This document shows positions 19,668 to 28,999 of a stretch of 64,000 nt of DNA, piece by piece. The position numbers and the translations under genes are program-made. Origin of the DNA: Pelistega suis (GTDB taxonomy: Bacteria; Pseudomonadota; Gammaproteobacteria; Burkholderiales; Burkholderiaceae_B); the NCBI RefSeq assembly GCF_013133795.1, contig NZ_JABGBN010000001.1:1-64000 (forward strand), written 5' to 3'. Positions within the stretch are counted from its first letter, which is position 1; each line of letters starts with the position of its first letter. The notes under the pieces were generated by a model, which was given only the letters and a program-made list of their open reading frames with translations, did not search any database and was not told the origin of the DNA.

Positions 19668-20843
19668 ATGTCGCGAGCCCCATTTAATTGGCAAGACCCT
19701 TTTTTATTAACGGATCAACTTACCGAAGAAGAACGTATGGTATCGGATACCGCAGAGGCTTTTTGTCAAGAAGTGCTTATGCCAGGTATTCGTGAGGCTA
19801 ATCGACATGAACATTTTGACCGTGAGCTGATGGTTAAAATGGGTGAGCTAGGCTTATTAGGATGTACGATTGAAGGTTATGAATGTGCAGGGATGTCTTC
19901 GGTTGCTTATGGTTTAATTGCGCGTGCGGTTGAACGCGTAGATTCGGGATATCGTTCTGCCATGAGTGTTCAATCTAGCCTCGTGATGCATCCTATTTAT
20001 GCTTATGGTACAGAAGCCCAAAAACAAAAATATCTCCCTAAATTAGCTAAAGGTGAATGGGTGGGATGTTTTGGTTTAACAGAGCCAAATGCTGGGTCTG
20101 ATCCGGGAAGTATGCAAACACGTGCTCGTAAAGTGGAGGGAGGGTACTCATTAACAGGCAATAAAATGTGGATTACTAATAGTCCAATTGCTGACGTCCT
20201 CGTCGTATGGGCAAAGGATGATGAGGGTGAAATCCGAGGCTTTGTACTAGAACGAGGTATGAAAGGTTTAAGTACCCCTAAGATTGAAGGCAAATTTTCT
20301 TTACGTGCCTCTATTACAGGTGAAATAGTGATGGATGAAGTCTTTGTCCCAGAGGAGAATGCATTCCCTGAAATCCGAGGATTAAAAGGTCCTTTTGGTT
20401 GTCTGAATAAAGCACGTTACGGTATTGCATGGGGTGCTATGGGGGCTGCCGAGTTTTGTTGGCAGGCTGCTCGTCAATACACCTTAGACCGTATTCAATT
20501 TAATCGCCCATTAGCTGCTACTCAAATTGTTCAATTGAAACTCGCTAATATGCAAACAGAGATTGCTTTAGGACTTCAAGCGGCGCTACGTGTAGGTCGT
20601 CTGATGGATGAGGATCGTGCTGCACCAGAGATGATTTCATTGATTAAGCGCAATAACTGCGGCAAAGCATTAGATATTGCCCGTATTGCTCGTGATATGC
20701 ATGGTGGTAATGGTATTTCTGACGAGTTCCATGTTATCCGTCATGTGATGAATCTAGAAGCCGTCAATACTTACGAAGGAACGCATGATGTACATGCACT
20801 GATTTTAGGACGTGCTCAGACAGGCTTACAAGCGTTTGCGTAG
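19668..20843 (+). CDS. gcdH: Glutaryl-CoA dehydrogenase
   Basis: A FAD enzyme that oxidises and decarboxylates glutaryl-CoA to crotonyl-CoA in lysine and glutarate breakdown; electrons go to ETF. The 391 residues match the GcdH branch: [43 protein letters not shown], and catalytic Glu370 in the typical [17 protein letters not shown]. The ATG at 19668 follows AGGAG with 8-nt spacing; the GTG at 19665 is less likely. It is a single gene ended by a strong terminator. A glutarate-type CoA-transferase that could supply its substrate is encoded at 39814-41031. Confidence 0.93.
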   Translation: MSRAPFNWQDPFLLTDQLTEEERMVSDTAEAFCQEVLMPGIREANRHEHFDRELMVKMGELGLLGCTIEGYECAGMSSVAYGLIARAVERVDSGYRSAMSVQSSLVMHPIYAYGTEAQKQKYLPKLAKGEWVGCFGLTEPNAGSDPGSMQTRARKVEGGYSLTGNKMWITNSPIADVLVVWAKDDEGEIRGFVLERGMKGLSTPKIEGKFSLRASITGEIVMDEVFVPEENAFPEIRGLKGPFGCLNKARYGIAWGAMGAAEFCWQAARQYTLDRIQFNRPLAATQIVQLKLANMQTEIALGLQAALRVGRLMDEDRAAPEMISLIKRNNCGKALDIARIARDMHGGNGISDEFHVIRHVMNLEAVNTYEGTHDVHALILGRAQTGLQAFA

Positions 20844-20871
20844 AGTATTAGTTCTACGTAGTTTATAAAGC

Positions 20872-20906
20872 AAGGCGAGAGATAGTGTTAATCTCTCGCC
20901 TTTTTG
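20872..20906 (+). terminator. Terminator between gcdH and pcaF
   Basis: GGCGAGAGAT (20874-20883) pairs with ATCTCTCGCC (20891-20900), followed by five T. It serves gcdH; pcaF converges from the other side. Confidence 0.9.
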
Positions 20907-20951
20907 CTGGTGTGGTGAGGGAGGAGAATTTACCCCATGGTGTTGAGTATG

Positions 20952-22163
20952 TTATTCAATACGCTCAATAATTAAAGCAATACCTTGCCCTACACCAATA
21001 CACATGCTACAAAGTGCATATTTACCTTTGGTACGCTCTAGTTGATGCAATGCCGTAGTGACTAAGCGTGCGCCTGAGGCACCTAGAGGATGACCAAGAG
21101 CAATAGCTCCACCATTTGGATTCACATGTGATGCATTATCAGGTAAGCCTAAGTCACGTAGCACAGCTAGTGCTTGTGCCGCAAATGCCTCATTTAATTC
21201 GATGACATCCATCTGTTCGATAGTCAGGCCAGTTTGTTTGAGGAGTTTTCTTACGGCAGGTACAGGGCCATAGCCCATAATACGAGGAGCAAGACCTGCG
21301 GTTGCCATCCCAATAATACGTGCACGAGGTTTTAATTGATAGGTCTTAACTGCCTCATCAGAGGCTAATAAGAGCGCACAAGCACCGTCATTGACACCCG
21401 AGGCATTACCAGCGGTAATGGTACCGTCAGGTTTTGTAATGGGTTTTAATTTTGCAAGACCTTCTAAAGTAGTTTCTGGGCGAAGATGCTCGTCATCTTT
21501 GATGATGATAGGATCTCCTTTGCGTTGAGGGATAGAAACTGGCACGATTTCTTCAGCAAAAATACCAGCCTGTTGAGCACGGGCAGCACGTTGTTGGCTT
21601 TCTAGTGCAAATTTATCTTGGTCTTCGCGATTAATGTTATAGTCCGTAGCAACATTTTCCGCTGTCTCGGGCATAGAATCAACACCGTATAAGGACTTCA
21701 TTCGTGGGTTGATGAGTCGCCAACCAATCGTCGTATCTTCAATTTTCTGCTCACGACTAAAAGCTGTATTGCCTTTGCCCATGACAAAAGGAGCTCGTGT
21801 CATGCTTTCAACGCCACCAGCAATGACTAGGTGTTGTTCACCTGTTTTGATGGCTCGAGCGGCTGTACCGATAGCATCTAAGCCTGAACCACATAAACGG
21901 TTAATCGTATTGCCACCGACCTCTACAGGGAAACCTGCTAATAATGCAGCCATACGAGCAACATTACGGTTATCTTCACCTGCTTGGTTAGCACAACCGA
22001 GAATAACATCATCAATTTGAGACCAGTCAATTTGAGAGTGTTTATTTTTAAGGTATTCAAGAGGGATAGCCGCCAAATCATCAGCTCTCACCGTTGATAA
22101 ACCACCGCCATAACGACCGATAGGTGTACGAATAGCATCAATAATATACGCATTGTTTAACAT
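20952..22163 (-). CDS. pcaF: 3-oxoadipyl-CoA thiolase
   Basis: Cleaves 3-oxoadipyl-CoA with CoA to succinyl-CoA and acetyl-CoA, the last step of the beta-ketoadipate pathway. The 403 residues carry the thiolase triad Cys91 (NRLCGSGLDA), His358 (GHPLGASGAR) and Cys388 (CSMCIGVGQG). Long stretches such as GCANQAGEDNRNVARMA and KSLYGVDSMPETAENVA fit PcaF/PaaJ rather than acetoacetyl-CoA thiolases. It is the last gene of a pcaI-pcaJ-pcaF operon, 14 nt after pcaJ. Confidence 0.92.
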   Translation of the reverse strand: MLNNAYIIDAIRTPIGRYGGGLSTVRADDLAAIPLEYLKNKHSQIDWSQIDDVILGCANQAGEDNRNVARMAALLAGFPVEVGGNTINRLCGSGLDAIGTAARAIKTGEQHLVIAGGVESMTRAPFVMGKGNTAFSREQKIEDTTIGWRLINPRMKSLYGVDSMPETAENVATDYNINREDQDKFALESQQRAARAQQAGIFAEEIVPVSIPQRKGDPIIIKDDEHLRPETTLEGLAKLKPITKPDGTITAGNASGVNDGACALLLASDEAVKTYQLKPRARIIGMATAGLAPRIMGYGPVPAVRKLLKQTGLTIEQMDVIELNEAFAAQALAVLRDLGLPDNASHVNPNGGAIALGHPLGASGARLVTTALHQLERTKGKYALCSMCIGVGQGIALIIERIE

Positions 22164-22177
22164 AATAAGTCCTTTTG

Positions 22178-22828
22178 TTATTTGGTAGCATTAATTAAAG
22201 GGGCATCGGTGAGTTGTTGAAGTTCTTCAAAAGACAGTCCCGGCACCATCTCAATGACGACGAGCCCCTCGGGCTTGACATCAATAACGGCTAAATCTGT
22301 ATAAATGCGATCTACGCAAGCAAGACCTGTTAATGGATATGAGCATGATTTCACAATCTTTGGCTCTTTGTTTTTGGTGACATGTTCCATCGCGACATAC
22401 ACCTTTTTCGCACCAACGGCTAAATCCATCGCTCCACCGACAGCAGGAATAGCGCCGGGTGCACCTGTATGCCAGTTAGCCAAGTCGCCACGTTCGGATA
22501 CTTGGAACGCACCGAGAATACATAAGTCGAGATGACCGCCTCGCATCATAGCAAAAGAGTCTCCATGGTGGAAAAAAGCCCCACCCTTTAGTAGCGTAAT
22601 ATATTCTTTACTTGCATTGATTAAGTCCATGTCACGCTCTTTTTCATGCGGTGCGCCACCCATTCCCAGCATCCCATTTTCACTATGAAGAATGATTTCT
22701 TTATCGGCAGGAAGATAGTTAGACACGCGAGTAGGTAAACCAATACCGAGATTAACGTACATGCCTTCTTCAATATCTTGTGCAACGCGCTTAGCAACTT
22801 CGTCACGGGTAAGTGGTTTAAAAGTCAT
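22178..22828 (-). CDS. pcaJ: 3-oxoadipate CoA-transferase subunit B
   Basis: Beta subunit of the class I CoA-transferase that activates 3-oxoadipate with succinyl-CoA. The 216 residues contain the catalytic Glu50 in LHSENGMLGMGG, which forms the CoA thioester. I chose the start at 22828 (MTFKPLTRDEVAKR, with AGGAG upstream) over an in-frame ATG at 22864. It overlaps the end of pcaI by 11 nt. Because pcaF follows, 3-oxoadipate is preferred over acetoacetate as substrate. Confidence 0.9.
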   Translation of the reverse strand: MTFKPLTRDEVAKRVAQDIEEGMYVNLGIGLPTRVSNYLPADKEIILHSENGMLGMGGAPHEKERDMDLINASKEYITLLKGGAFFHHGDSFAMMRGGHLDLCILGAFQVSERGDLANWHTGAPGAIPAVGGAMDLAVGAKKVYVAMEHVTKNKEPKIVKSCSYPLTGLACVDRIYTDLAVIDVKPEGLVVIEMVPGLSFEELQQLTDAPLINATK

Positions 22829-23498
22829 AATGAGGTACTCCTGTTTCGACAACGTGCTGGACAAAAATGCCCGGTGTGACGATATGTTCTGGGTTTAAAT
22901 CACCAAGAGCAACAACTTCTTGGACTTGAGCAATCGTGCATTTTGCGGCGGCTGCCATGATAGGACCAAAGTTACGTCCTGCTTTGCGGTAAGTCAGATT
23001 ACCCCAGCGATCGCCTTGGTAGGCGCGGACAAGGGCAAAATCAGCTTTGATAGGATATTCGAGTACATAATGCTTGCCATCAATTTCTCGAGTTTCTTTG
23101 CCCTCAGCGAGTAGTGTGCCATAACCTGTTGGTGTAAAAACGGCGCCTAATCCCATCGCCGCTGCTTCAATGCGGCATACTAAGGTTCCTTGGGGAACGA
23201 GTTCAAGCTCAATTTTATTAGCACGATAGAGTTCATCAAATACATAGGAATCGGCTTGACGAGGATAAGAGCAGATGATTTTACGTACTTGACCCGCTTT
23301 TAATAGTGCTGCTAAGCCATACTCTGCATTGCCTGCATTATTGCTGACAATGGTTAAATCTTTGGCACCATGTTGGACAAGTGCATCAATCAGCTCAAAA
23401 GGCTTACCTGCAACACCGAAACCACTCGTCATGACAGTAGCACCGTCATGAATTTGGCTGATGACAGCACGTATATCTTCACTGGTTTTATCTATCAT
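22818..23498 (-). CDS. pcaI: 3-oxoadipate CoA-transferase subunit A
   Basis: Alpha subunit partner of PcaJ, 226 residues, with the CoA-binding glycine loop SGFGVAGKP (25-33) and a VSNNAGNAEYGLAALLKAGQV stretch typical of PcaI/CatI. It is the first gene of pcaIJF and is divergent from a CatM/BenM-like regulator, which suggests induction by a pathway intermediate. No upstream pathway genes (pca or cat ring cleavage) lie in this window. Confidence 0.9.
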   Translation of the reverse strand: MIDKTSEDIRAVISQIHDGATVMTSGFGVAGKPFELIDALVQHGAKDLTIVSNNAGNAEYGLAALLKAGQVRKIICSYPRQADSYVFDELYRANKIELELVPQGTLVCRIEAAAMGLGAVFTPTGYGTLLAEGKETREIDGKHYVLEYPIKADFALVRAYQGDRWGNLTYRKAGRNFGPIMAAAAKCTIAQVQEVVALGDLNPEHIVTPGIFVQHVVETGVPHYDF

Positions 23499-23638
23499 TA
23501 TTATCTCCTTACACCATTTAAGGATGGTTTTCTTAAATAGTTTTTTTGTTATGATTTAACATTAAAATACATTATGTTTGATATTTTTTTAGATGTCTAA
23601 TATAGATTTAGCAATAAATCATAACTAAAAGGTTATTT
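23499..23638. promoter_or_regulatory. Divergent control region between pcaI and the LysR gene
   Basis: TTATGATTTA (23549-23558) and TAAATCATAA (23615-23624) are perfect 10-bp inverted repeats with centres 66 bp apart, one on each side of the region. This layout fits LysR-type regulators, which bind a recognition and an activation site and bend DNA between them. Assignment to the adjacent regulator is inference. Confidence 0.5.
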
Positions 23639-24541
23639 ATGCTGAACTTAAGAAAACTAAAATATTTTGTGACATTGGTTGAGAAAAAGAGTTTTACTAA
23701 AGCGGCAGAAACGCTTCGTATTGCTCAGCCAGCATTAAGCAAGCATATTAAAGAGTTAGAAGACTTTTTAGAGGTTGAACTTATCGTACGCAATAGTCGA
23801 CCCATGGAATTGACAGATGCAGGTGATTTTTTCTATGGTAAAAGCAAAAGTTTATTAGCGGCGGCCACAGAAGCTGTGGTGATGACCAAAAAGATAGGTG
23901 GCATGGATAAGGATAAGGTTGTGACGATTGCCTTTGTCGCTTCCTCTTTATATACGGCTTTGCCAACAGTTTTTAAAACAGTTAAAGAAGAGCTACAAGA
24001 TGTAGATATTCATTTGCAAGAAATGACGACGATGGCTCAAATTGCAGGCTTAAAAGCTGGAACGATAGATGTGGGCTTTGGGCGATTGCAATTACATGAT
24101 GCTAGTGTGTCTAGTGAGGTATTGTTTGAAGAGGGTTTATATGTCGCTATTCCAAATCATATGACCGAGCTATTGGATAAGGAAGAGGGTATCCGTTTGG
24201 TAGATTTGGTTGAGGTACCCTTAATAGTATTTCCCGAGCATCCACGCCCTAGCTTTGCTGATATTGTTTTGCGAGTTTTTCAGTCGGTAGGATTAAAGCC
24301 GCAAAAAGTAATTCAAACAAGGGAGTTACAGTTAGCGTTAGGTTTAGTGGCAGCTGGAGAAGGGGTATGTATTGTGCCAGCCAGTTTTGAAAAACTTCAA
24401 CGATCCGATATTACTTATCTACCGCTAACAGAGGCAGCCGCCAAAGTGCATGTGGTGATGAATACGCGAGCCTTTGATAAAAGTCCTATTGTGCAGCAAA
24501 TCAAAGATATTGCTAAATCGGTTTATCGTGCTGAGGAATAG
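23639..24541 (+). CDS. LysR-type regulator, CatM/BenM-like
   Basis: A 300-residue DNA-binding regulator: winged helix-turn-helix in residues 1-60 (FTKAAETLRIAQPALSKHIKELE) and a periplasmic-binding-like effector domain (about 90-300). The stretch REVQLALGLVAAGEG(I/V)-type, here RELQLALGLVAAGEGVCIVPAS, and DVGFGRLQ are hallmarks of the CatM/BenM/CatR group, which answers to muconate or related acids. Divergent from pcaIJF, so it most likely activates that operon. Confidence 0.82.
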   Translation: MLNLRKLKYFVTLVEKKSFTKAAETLRIAQPALSKHIKELEDFLEVELIVRNSRPMELTDAGDFFYGKSKSLLAAATEAVVMTKKIGGMDKDKVVTIAFVASSLYTALPTVFKTVKEELQDVDIHLQEMTTMAQIAGLKAGTIDVGFGRLQLHDASVSSEVLFEEGLYVAIPNHMTELLDKEEGIRLVDLVEVPLIVFPEHPRPSFADIVLRVFQSVGLKPQKVIQTRELQLALGLVAAGEGVCIVPASFEKLQRSDITYLPLTEAAAKVHVVMNTRAFDKSPIVQQIKDIAKSVYRAEE

Positions 24542-24559
24542 TATTTGTAGGCTGTTATC

Positions 24560-24586
24560 GCCTCATAAAGTCGCTTATAATGAGGC
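24560..24586 (+). promoter_or_regulatory. Candidate promoter of the FAD-oxidase pair with overlapping inverted repeat
   Basis: A perfect TATAAT lies at 24576-24581 with only a poor -35 (TGTTAT at 24553-24558). The 7-bp inverted repeat GCCTCAT (24560-24566)/ATGAGGC (24580-24586) brackets the -10, a layout suited to a repressor site or a regulated promoter. Confidence 0.4.
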
Positions 24587-24615
24587 TATTCGATTACTTG
24601 ATAAATATTCTTCTG

Positions 24616-25974
24616 ATGAACGCTTTTATTTCTCAACTCTCCTTTATTTCTTCCATTACAGATATTGATCAACTGCAAAAATATACAAGTGATAGTAGTG
24701 GCTTTACATCAGCCTTACCTGCTATTGTGTTGCGTCCTGCTTCTACAGAGGAAGTGGCAGCTTGTATAAAAGCGTGTGTTGCACATCAAAAAAACTATAC
24801 CATTCAGGGTGGCTTAACGGGATTGGCAGGCGGAGCATGTCCTGATGAGGGCGATGTCGTTATCTCGTTAGAACGAATGAATCAGATTGAAGAAATTGAT
24901 ACGGTAGGCGGGACAGCGATTGTTCAAGCAGGTGTTGTCTTAGAACAATTACAACAAGCCGTGTTAGAACAAGGCTGGTATTTTCCGCTTGATTTAGGGG
25001 CGCGTGGTTCTTGCCAGATAGGCGGTAATATTGCAACTAATGCGGGAGGGAATAAGGTCTTTCGTTATGGGACGACGAGGGAGTTGGTCCTAGGGTTAGA
25101 GGTGGTGTTACCTGATGGTACGGTACTTAATATGCTAAATCGAGTCATCAAAAATAATACTGGTTTAGATTTAAAACATCTCTTTATTGGAACCGAGGGG
25201 CGTTATGGTGTGATTACCCGTGCTTGTGTGCGCTTATTTCCAAAGCCTGCAGCTGTGTATAGTGCCTTAGCGGCGTTAAAGTCATTTGCTGACGTGACGG
25301 TATTATTGAAAGAAGCGAGAGCGAGTATGGCGGAGTTATCCAGCTTTGAGGTGATGTGGGATAATTATTTAAAAACTGCTGCCCAAGTGGCGAATAAAGC
25401 AATTCCGTTTGATGGGCAATACCCTATTTATGTGTTGTTAGAGGCAGAAGGTGCAGCGGAGGGACTAGATACCAAGTTGACGACTTTTTTAGAGCAGCAA
25501 TTGGAGAGTGGTTTATTGCAAGATGTTATTATTCCGCAGAGTGAGGAACAAGCAAAAGGTCTTTGGCATATTCGTGATGCGAGTGGCGAAACCTTACGTA
25601 TTATGAAACATTTTGTCGCCTTTGATATTGGTATTCCTTTAAAGCATATGCAAGAGTTTATTGAAAAAACGGAGCAAGCCTTACAAGCTAAATACCCCCA
25701 TGCGATGAATTTATTTTTCGGTCATTTGGGTGATGGTAATCTGCATTTATTAACAGGGAAATTGACTGAGGAAGAGTTATTGCCTGTCGAGGATTTGGTG
25801 TATCAATTAACCGCATTGTATGGTGGTAGTATTACAGCAGAGCATGGTATTGGTCGTATTAAAAAGCCATTTTTACATTACAGCCGCAGTCCTGAGCAAA
25901 TTAAATTAATGCAAAAAATCAGAGAGTTAATCAACTCAGATAATCTATTAAATAAAGCTCGAGTAGTAGAATAG
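24616..25974 (+). CDS. FAD-linked 2-hydroxyacid dehydrogenase (D-2-hydroxyglutarate type)
   Basis: A VAO/PCMH-fold flavoenzyme, about 452 residues. The FAD part shows GGLTGLAGGA and CQIGGNIATNAGGNKVFRYGTTRE; the C-terminal oxidase domain shows HLGDGNLHLL and the closing EHGIGRIKK. These features place it with D-2-hydroxyglutarate/D-lactate/glycolate (GlcD-like) dehydrogenases; the exact acid is not fixed. Two starts are in frame. The ATG at 24580 lies inside a TATAAT box, so I prefer 24616, although it has no clear ribosome site. A second enzyme of the family follows 20 nt downstream. Confidence 0.8.
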   Translation: MNAFISQLSFISSITDIDQLQKYTSDSSGFTSALPAIVLRPASTEEVAACIKACVAHQKNYTIQGGLTGLAGGACPDEGDVVISLERMNQIEEIDTVGGTAIVQAGVVLEQLQQAVLEQGWYFPLDLGARGSCQIGGNIATNAGGNKVFRYGTTRELVLGLEVVLPDGTVLNMLNRVIKNNTGLDLKHLFIGTEGRYGVITRACVRLFPKPAAVYSALAALKSFADVTVLLKEARASMAELSSFEVMWDNYLKTAAQVANKAIPFDGQYPIYVLLEAEGAAEGLDTKLTTFLEQQLESGLLQDVIIPQSEEQAKGLWHIRDASGETLRIMKHFVAFDIGIPLKHMQEFIEKTEQALQAKYPHAMNLFFGHLGDGNLHLLTGKLTEEELLPVEDLVYQLTALYGGSITAEHGIGRIKKPFLHYSRSPEQIKLMQKIRELINSDNLLNKARVVE

Positions 25975-25994
25975 TTTAAATTTAGAGGAACAAA

Positions 25995-27380
25995 ATGCAT
26001 AACACATTAACCCCAACCATCCAAGAAGAGTTCGAAAAAGCTTTTGGTACACAGTTCGTGACGAGCTTATCGGTGCGAGAGCATCATGCACGCGATGAGT
26101 CGGCTTATGATAAAACACTGCCTGATGCGGTGATTTTTGCGCGCTCAGTTGATGATGTGGTTAAGGCGGTAAAGTTATGCCATACACATAGTATTCCTGT
26201 GGTGGCGTTTGGTGCTGGTACTTCTATCGAAGGGCATATTCTTCCTATTCATGGGGGGATTACATTAGACCTAAGTGAAATGAATAAAGTCTTATCGGTG
26301 GATGATCAAGACTTTACTGTCACGGTAGAGCCGGGCGTTTTACGTCATCAACTCAACGATGAAATTCGCCATACAGGTTTGTATTTCCCAATTGATCCTG
26401 GTGCTAATGCCTCTATTGGGGGGATGGTGAGTACACGAGCGTCAGGGACGACTGCCGTCAAGTATGGAACGATGCGAGAGAATGTATTATCACTCAAAGT
26501 GGTCACAGCAAGTGGCGAATTAATTCGTACCAGTAGTCGAGCAGCAAAATCATCCGCAGGTTATGATTTGACGCGTTTATTTATTGGTAGTGAAGGTACA
26601 TTAGGGATTGTGGTTGAAGTTACGCTGAAAGTTTATCCCGTTCCCGAAGAAATTATCGCTGCGGTATGTGCTTTCCCAAGTTTAGAAGACGCTGTTAATT
26701 GTACGGTAATGATTCGTCAAAGCGGTACGAATATTGGGCGTGTAGAATTTTTGGATGCTAATGCTATCAAAGCGGTTAATCAATATAGTCATTTAGGCTT
26801 AAAAGAATTACCGACCCTATTCTTTGAGTTTCATGGGTCTTCGACGGGAATCCAAGAGCAAATCAGTTTGATTAAAGAGCTGGCACAAGAGTGTGGAGGG
26901 GCTGATTTTGAGTGGGCAAACAAAACAGAAGAGCGCTCTCGTCTTTGGACGGCTCGGCATAATGCGTATTTTGCGAGTCTACAATTACGTCCTAATTCAC
27001 GGAGTATCACAACCGATGTATGTGTACCTATCTCGGCTTTGGCTCGATGTGTGAGAGAAACAGCAGAGGATTTGAAAGCAATCCAGTTTCCTTGGACGAT
27101 GTTAGGTCATGTAGGGGATGGTAACTTTCATGTCTTGATGATGATTGATCCGAATAATGATGAGGAACGTGCACAAGCAGAAGCATTAAATCATCGTTTG
27201 GTGCAACGAGCCATTGCAATGGATGGAACTTGTACTGGCGAGCATGGAATTGGCATTCATAAAATGGAATTTTTAAAAGAAGAATTGGGTCTGCCGGTTG
27301 TTGATATGATGCGACGAGTGAAGCATGCTTTAGACCCAAAAAATATTTTAAACCCCGGTAAAATTTTTTCTTGGGAATAG
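25995..27380 (+). CDS. FAD-binding D-lactate dehydrogenase (cytochrome type)
   Basis: 461 residues, VAO/PCMH fold. FAD-binding motifs GAGTSIEGHILP (about 74-85) and GANASIGGMVSTRASGTTAVKYGTMRE; C-terminal GHVGDGNFHVLMMIDP and CTGEHGIGIHKMEFL. This pattern fits the LDHD/DLD group that oxidises D-lactate and related D-2-hydroxyacids and passes electrons to cytochrome c or quinone. AGAGGAAC precedes the ATG. It appears cotranscribed with the related gene upstream, so the two may split the substrate range. Confidence 0.82.
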   Translation: MHNTLTPTIQEEFEKAFGTQFVTSLSVREHHARDESAYDKTLPDAVIFARSVDDVVKAVKLCHTHSIPVVAFGAGTSIEGHILPIHGGITLDLSEMNKVLSVDDQDFTVTVEPGVLRHQLNDEIRHTGLYFPIDPGANASIGGMVSTRASGTTAVKYGTMRENVLSLKVVTASGELIRTSSRAAKSSAGYDLTRLFIGSEGTLGIVVEVTLKVYPVPEEIIAAVCAFPSLEDAVNCTVMIRQSGTNIGRVEFLDANAIKAVNQYSHLGLKELPTLFFEFHGSSTGIQEQISLIKELAQECGGADFEWANKTEERSRLWTARHNAYFASLQLRPNSRSITTDVCVPISALARCVRETAEDLKAIQFPWTMLGHVGDGNFHVLMMIDPNNDEERAQAEALNHRLVQRAIAMDGTCTGEHGIGIHKMEFLKEELGLPVVDMMRRVKHALDPKNILNPGKIFSWE

Positions 27381-27419
27381 TTGTATAACCATTGCGTTAT
27401 AAGTGAATCGGAAAAGGTT

Positions 27420-28316
27420 ATGGTAAAAGTAGTGACATTATTGGCATATGGACAGCTTTTACAAGTGGTTCCTGAATTAGGTGCAGCGATTAGTCGTTAT
27501 GCTGTTGAATGTGATAATGTCTGGTATGATTTTTTACGTCCAGCGACCTCTCAGGCGATAGCACAAGGGGATATTAGCGGAATGGCCAGTTTCCTCATGG
27601 CACCTTGGGCTGGGCGTATTCAGAATGGTCGTTTTGACTATCACGGCAAAACGATTCATTATCCTAGCCGTATCACTGGATTAGCCCATAGTATGCACGG
27701 CTTTACGCGCGATATGCCGTGGCAGATTGTTGAGCAGACGCAGGACTGTCTAGTATTGCGATTTGTACATCAAGCTACTGAGGAGTGGCCTTTTTCATTT
27801 GACATGGTGCAAACTTACCATTTGACTGAAGATGGGCTTTCTATTGATGTAGAAGTGCAAAATACAGGATTAGAGGTAATGCCCTTTAGCATGGGACATC
27901 ATCCGTTCTTTCCGATTGATGGAGAAACTACGCTTTATGCCCATGTTCAGCAAGCTTGGTTTAGTGATGATGAATTAATGCCGACGCATTTAGACAATCA
28001 TCCGTTAGTGCAACGACTAGCGATGGGGTATCCGGTGCAAGAAGGCTCTTGGGACACTATTTTTACGGGTTGGGATAAGTCTGCGACGATTGAGTGGTCC
28101 AATCGTCGATTGTCTTATACCGTTAGTACTCCGATGGATTTTTTTGTGCTTTATAACCCAACCGGCGAAACTTGGTTTTGTGCAGAACCTTTTGGCAATA
28201 TCACCGATAGTTTTAATTTGCGTGAAAAATTTCCAAGGCAAAATATCGGTGGATTAGATATAGCTACAGGCAATAAGCTTAAAACTTATTTTTGTTTGAA
28301 GCCAGCTTTTTACTGA
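27420..28316 (+). CDS. Aldose 1-epimerase family protein
   Basis: About 298 residues with the beta-sandwich GalM fold signs: FLMAPWAGRIQNGRF (the NR substrate site), HSMHGFTRDMPW (first His), SMGHHPFFPI (second His pair) and WFCAEPFGNITDSFN (catalytic Glu). Members interconvert alpha and beta anomers of hexoses or act on unknown sugars. No sugar genes are nearby, so the substrate is open. The in-frame TTG at 27381 has no site; the ATG at 27420 follows CGGAAAAGG. Start confidence is moderate. Confidence 0.78.
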   Translation: MVKVVTLLAYGQLLQVVPELGAAISRYAVECDNVWYDFLRPATSQAIAQGDISGMASFLMAPWAGRIQNGRFDYHGKTIHYPSRITGLAHSMHGFTRDMPWQIVEQTQDCLVLRFVHQATEEWPFSFDMVQTYHLTEDGLSIDVEVQNTGLEVMPFSMGHHPFFPIDGETTLYAHVQQAWFSDDELMPTHLDNHPLVQRLAMGYPVQEGSWDTIFTGWDKSATIEWSNRRLSYTVSTPMDFFVLYNPTGETWFCAEPFGNITDSFNLREKFPRQNIGGLDIATGNKLKTYFCLKPAFY

Positions 28317-28390
28317 TTTTTGCTACTTTTTTAACAGAAAATCCAGCCTGCTCGGTACTTTTACCGATAGTTTAGGGAATATTTTTTTAG

Positions 28391-28421
28391 TATGCTAGAC
28401 GGTTGTAATCTGTTACAGATT
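28391..28421 (+). promoter_or_regulatory. Palindrome upstream of tctB
   Basis: AATCTGTTACAGATT (28407-28421) is a perfect 6-bp palindrome with a 3-nt centre, followed by TTT. It lies just after a possible -10 (TATGCT, 28391-28396), so it could be an operator; as a hairpin its loop is tight. A second hairpin, TCGGTA/TACCGA (28352-28357/28362-28367), lies upstream. Confidence 0.35.
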
Positions 28422-28454
28422 TTTGATTAATTCCCGCTGTATAAGGAATAAAGA

Positions 28455-28997
28455 ATGATGATTAAACACCAGCAAAACTTTTGGTCAGGTATTATGTTTG
28501 TGGTACTTGGCTTTTTCTTTGCTTATCATGCTACTAGCTATAACATGGGTACTGCTGCTCGCATGGGGGCAGGTTATTTTCCATTTTGGCTAGGGGTTTT
28601 ATTAGCTATTTTAGGGGCTATTTTAACTTTGGGTGCCTTAAAAGGAGAGATAGAAGAAGAGCATAAAATAGCTAAGTTTGATTTTGATATTTTATTTTTA
28701 ATCATTGGTTCTTTATTTGCCTTTGCATTAATGATGAATTATCTTGGCATTTTTGTTGCATTAGCCTTTTTAGTGCTAGTAAGTAGCTTAGCTAGCTATG
28801 AATTCAGCCTTAAAGTAGCTATTGGTAATGCTATCTTTTTGTTGGCATTTACCTTTTTTGCCTTTGTTAAGGGCTTAGGGCTAGTGTTCCCTTATTACCC
28901 TGTGGCTATTTCTGAGTGGCCTGTCTTTGCACTGATTTTAATCCCTGTGGCACTAATTATCGGTGTTGTTCTTATTGTGCGCCGTGTGAGAGGTTAA
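28455..28997 (+). CDS. Tripartite tricarboxylate transporter small subunit (TctB family)
   Basis: A 180-residue membrane protein with about four or five hydrophobic segments and the family opening FWSGIMFVVLGFFFAYHA followed by MGTAARMGAGYFPFWLG. TctB partners with TctA and a periplasmic TctC (Bug) receptor to import carboxylates by ion symport. The stop overlaps the next ORF, so TctA translation is coupled. AAGGAAT lies upstream. Confidence 0.87.
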   Translation: MMIKHQQNFWSGIMFVVLGFFFAYHATSYNMGTAARMGAGYFPFWLGVLLAILGAILTLGALKGEIEEEHKIAKFDFDILFLIIGSLFAFALMMNYLGIFVALAFLVLVSSLASYEFSLKVAIGNAIFLLAFTFFAFVKGLGLVFPYYPVAISEWPVFALILIPVALIIGVVLIVRRVRG

Positions 28998-28999
28998 TG

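Noticed and set aside
24580-24615. N-terminal extension of the first FAD oxidase
   Set aside because: The upstream ATG lies in a TATAAT box and the added residues match nothing in the family.
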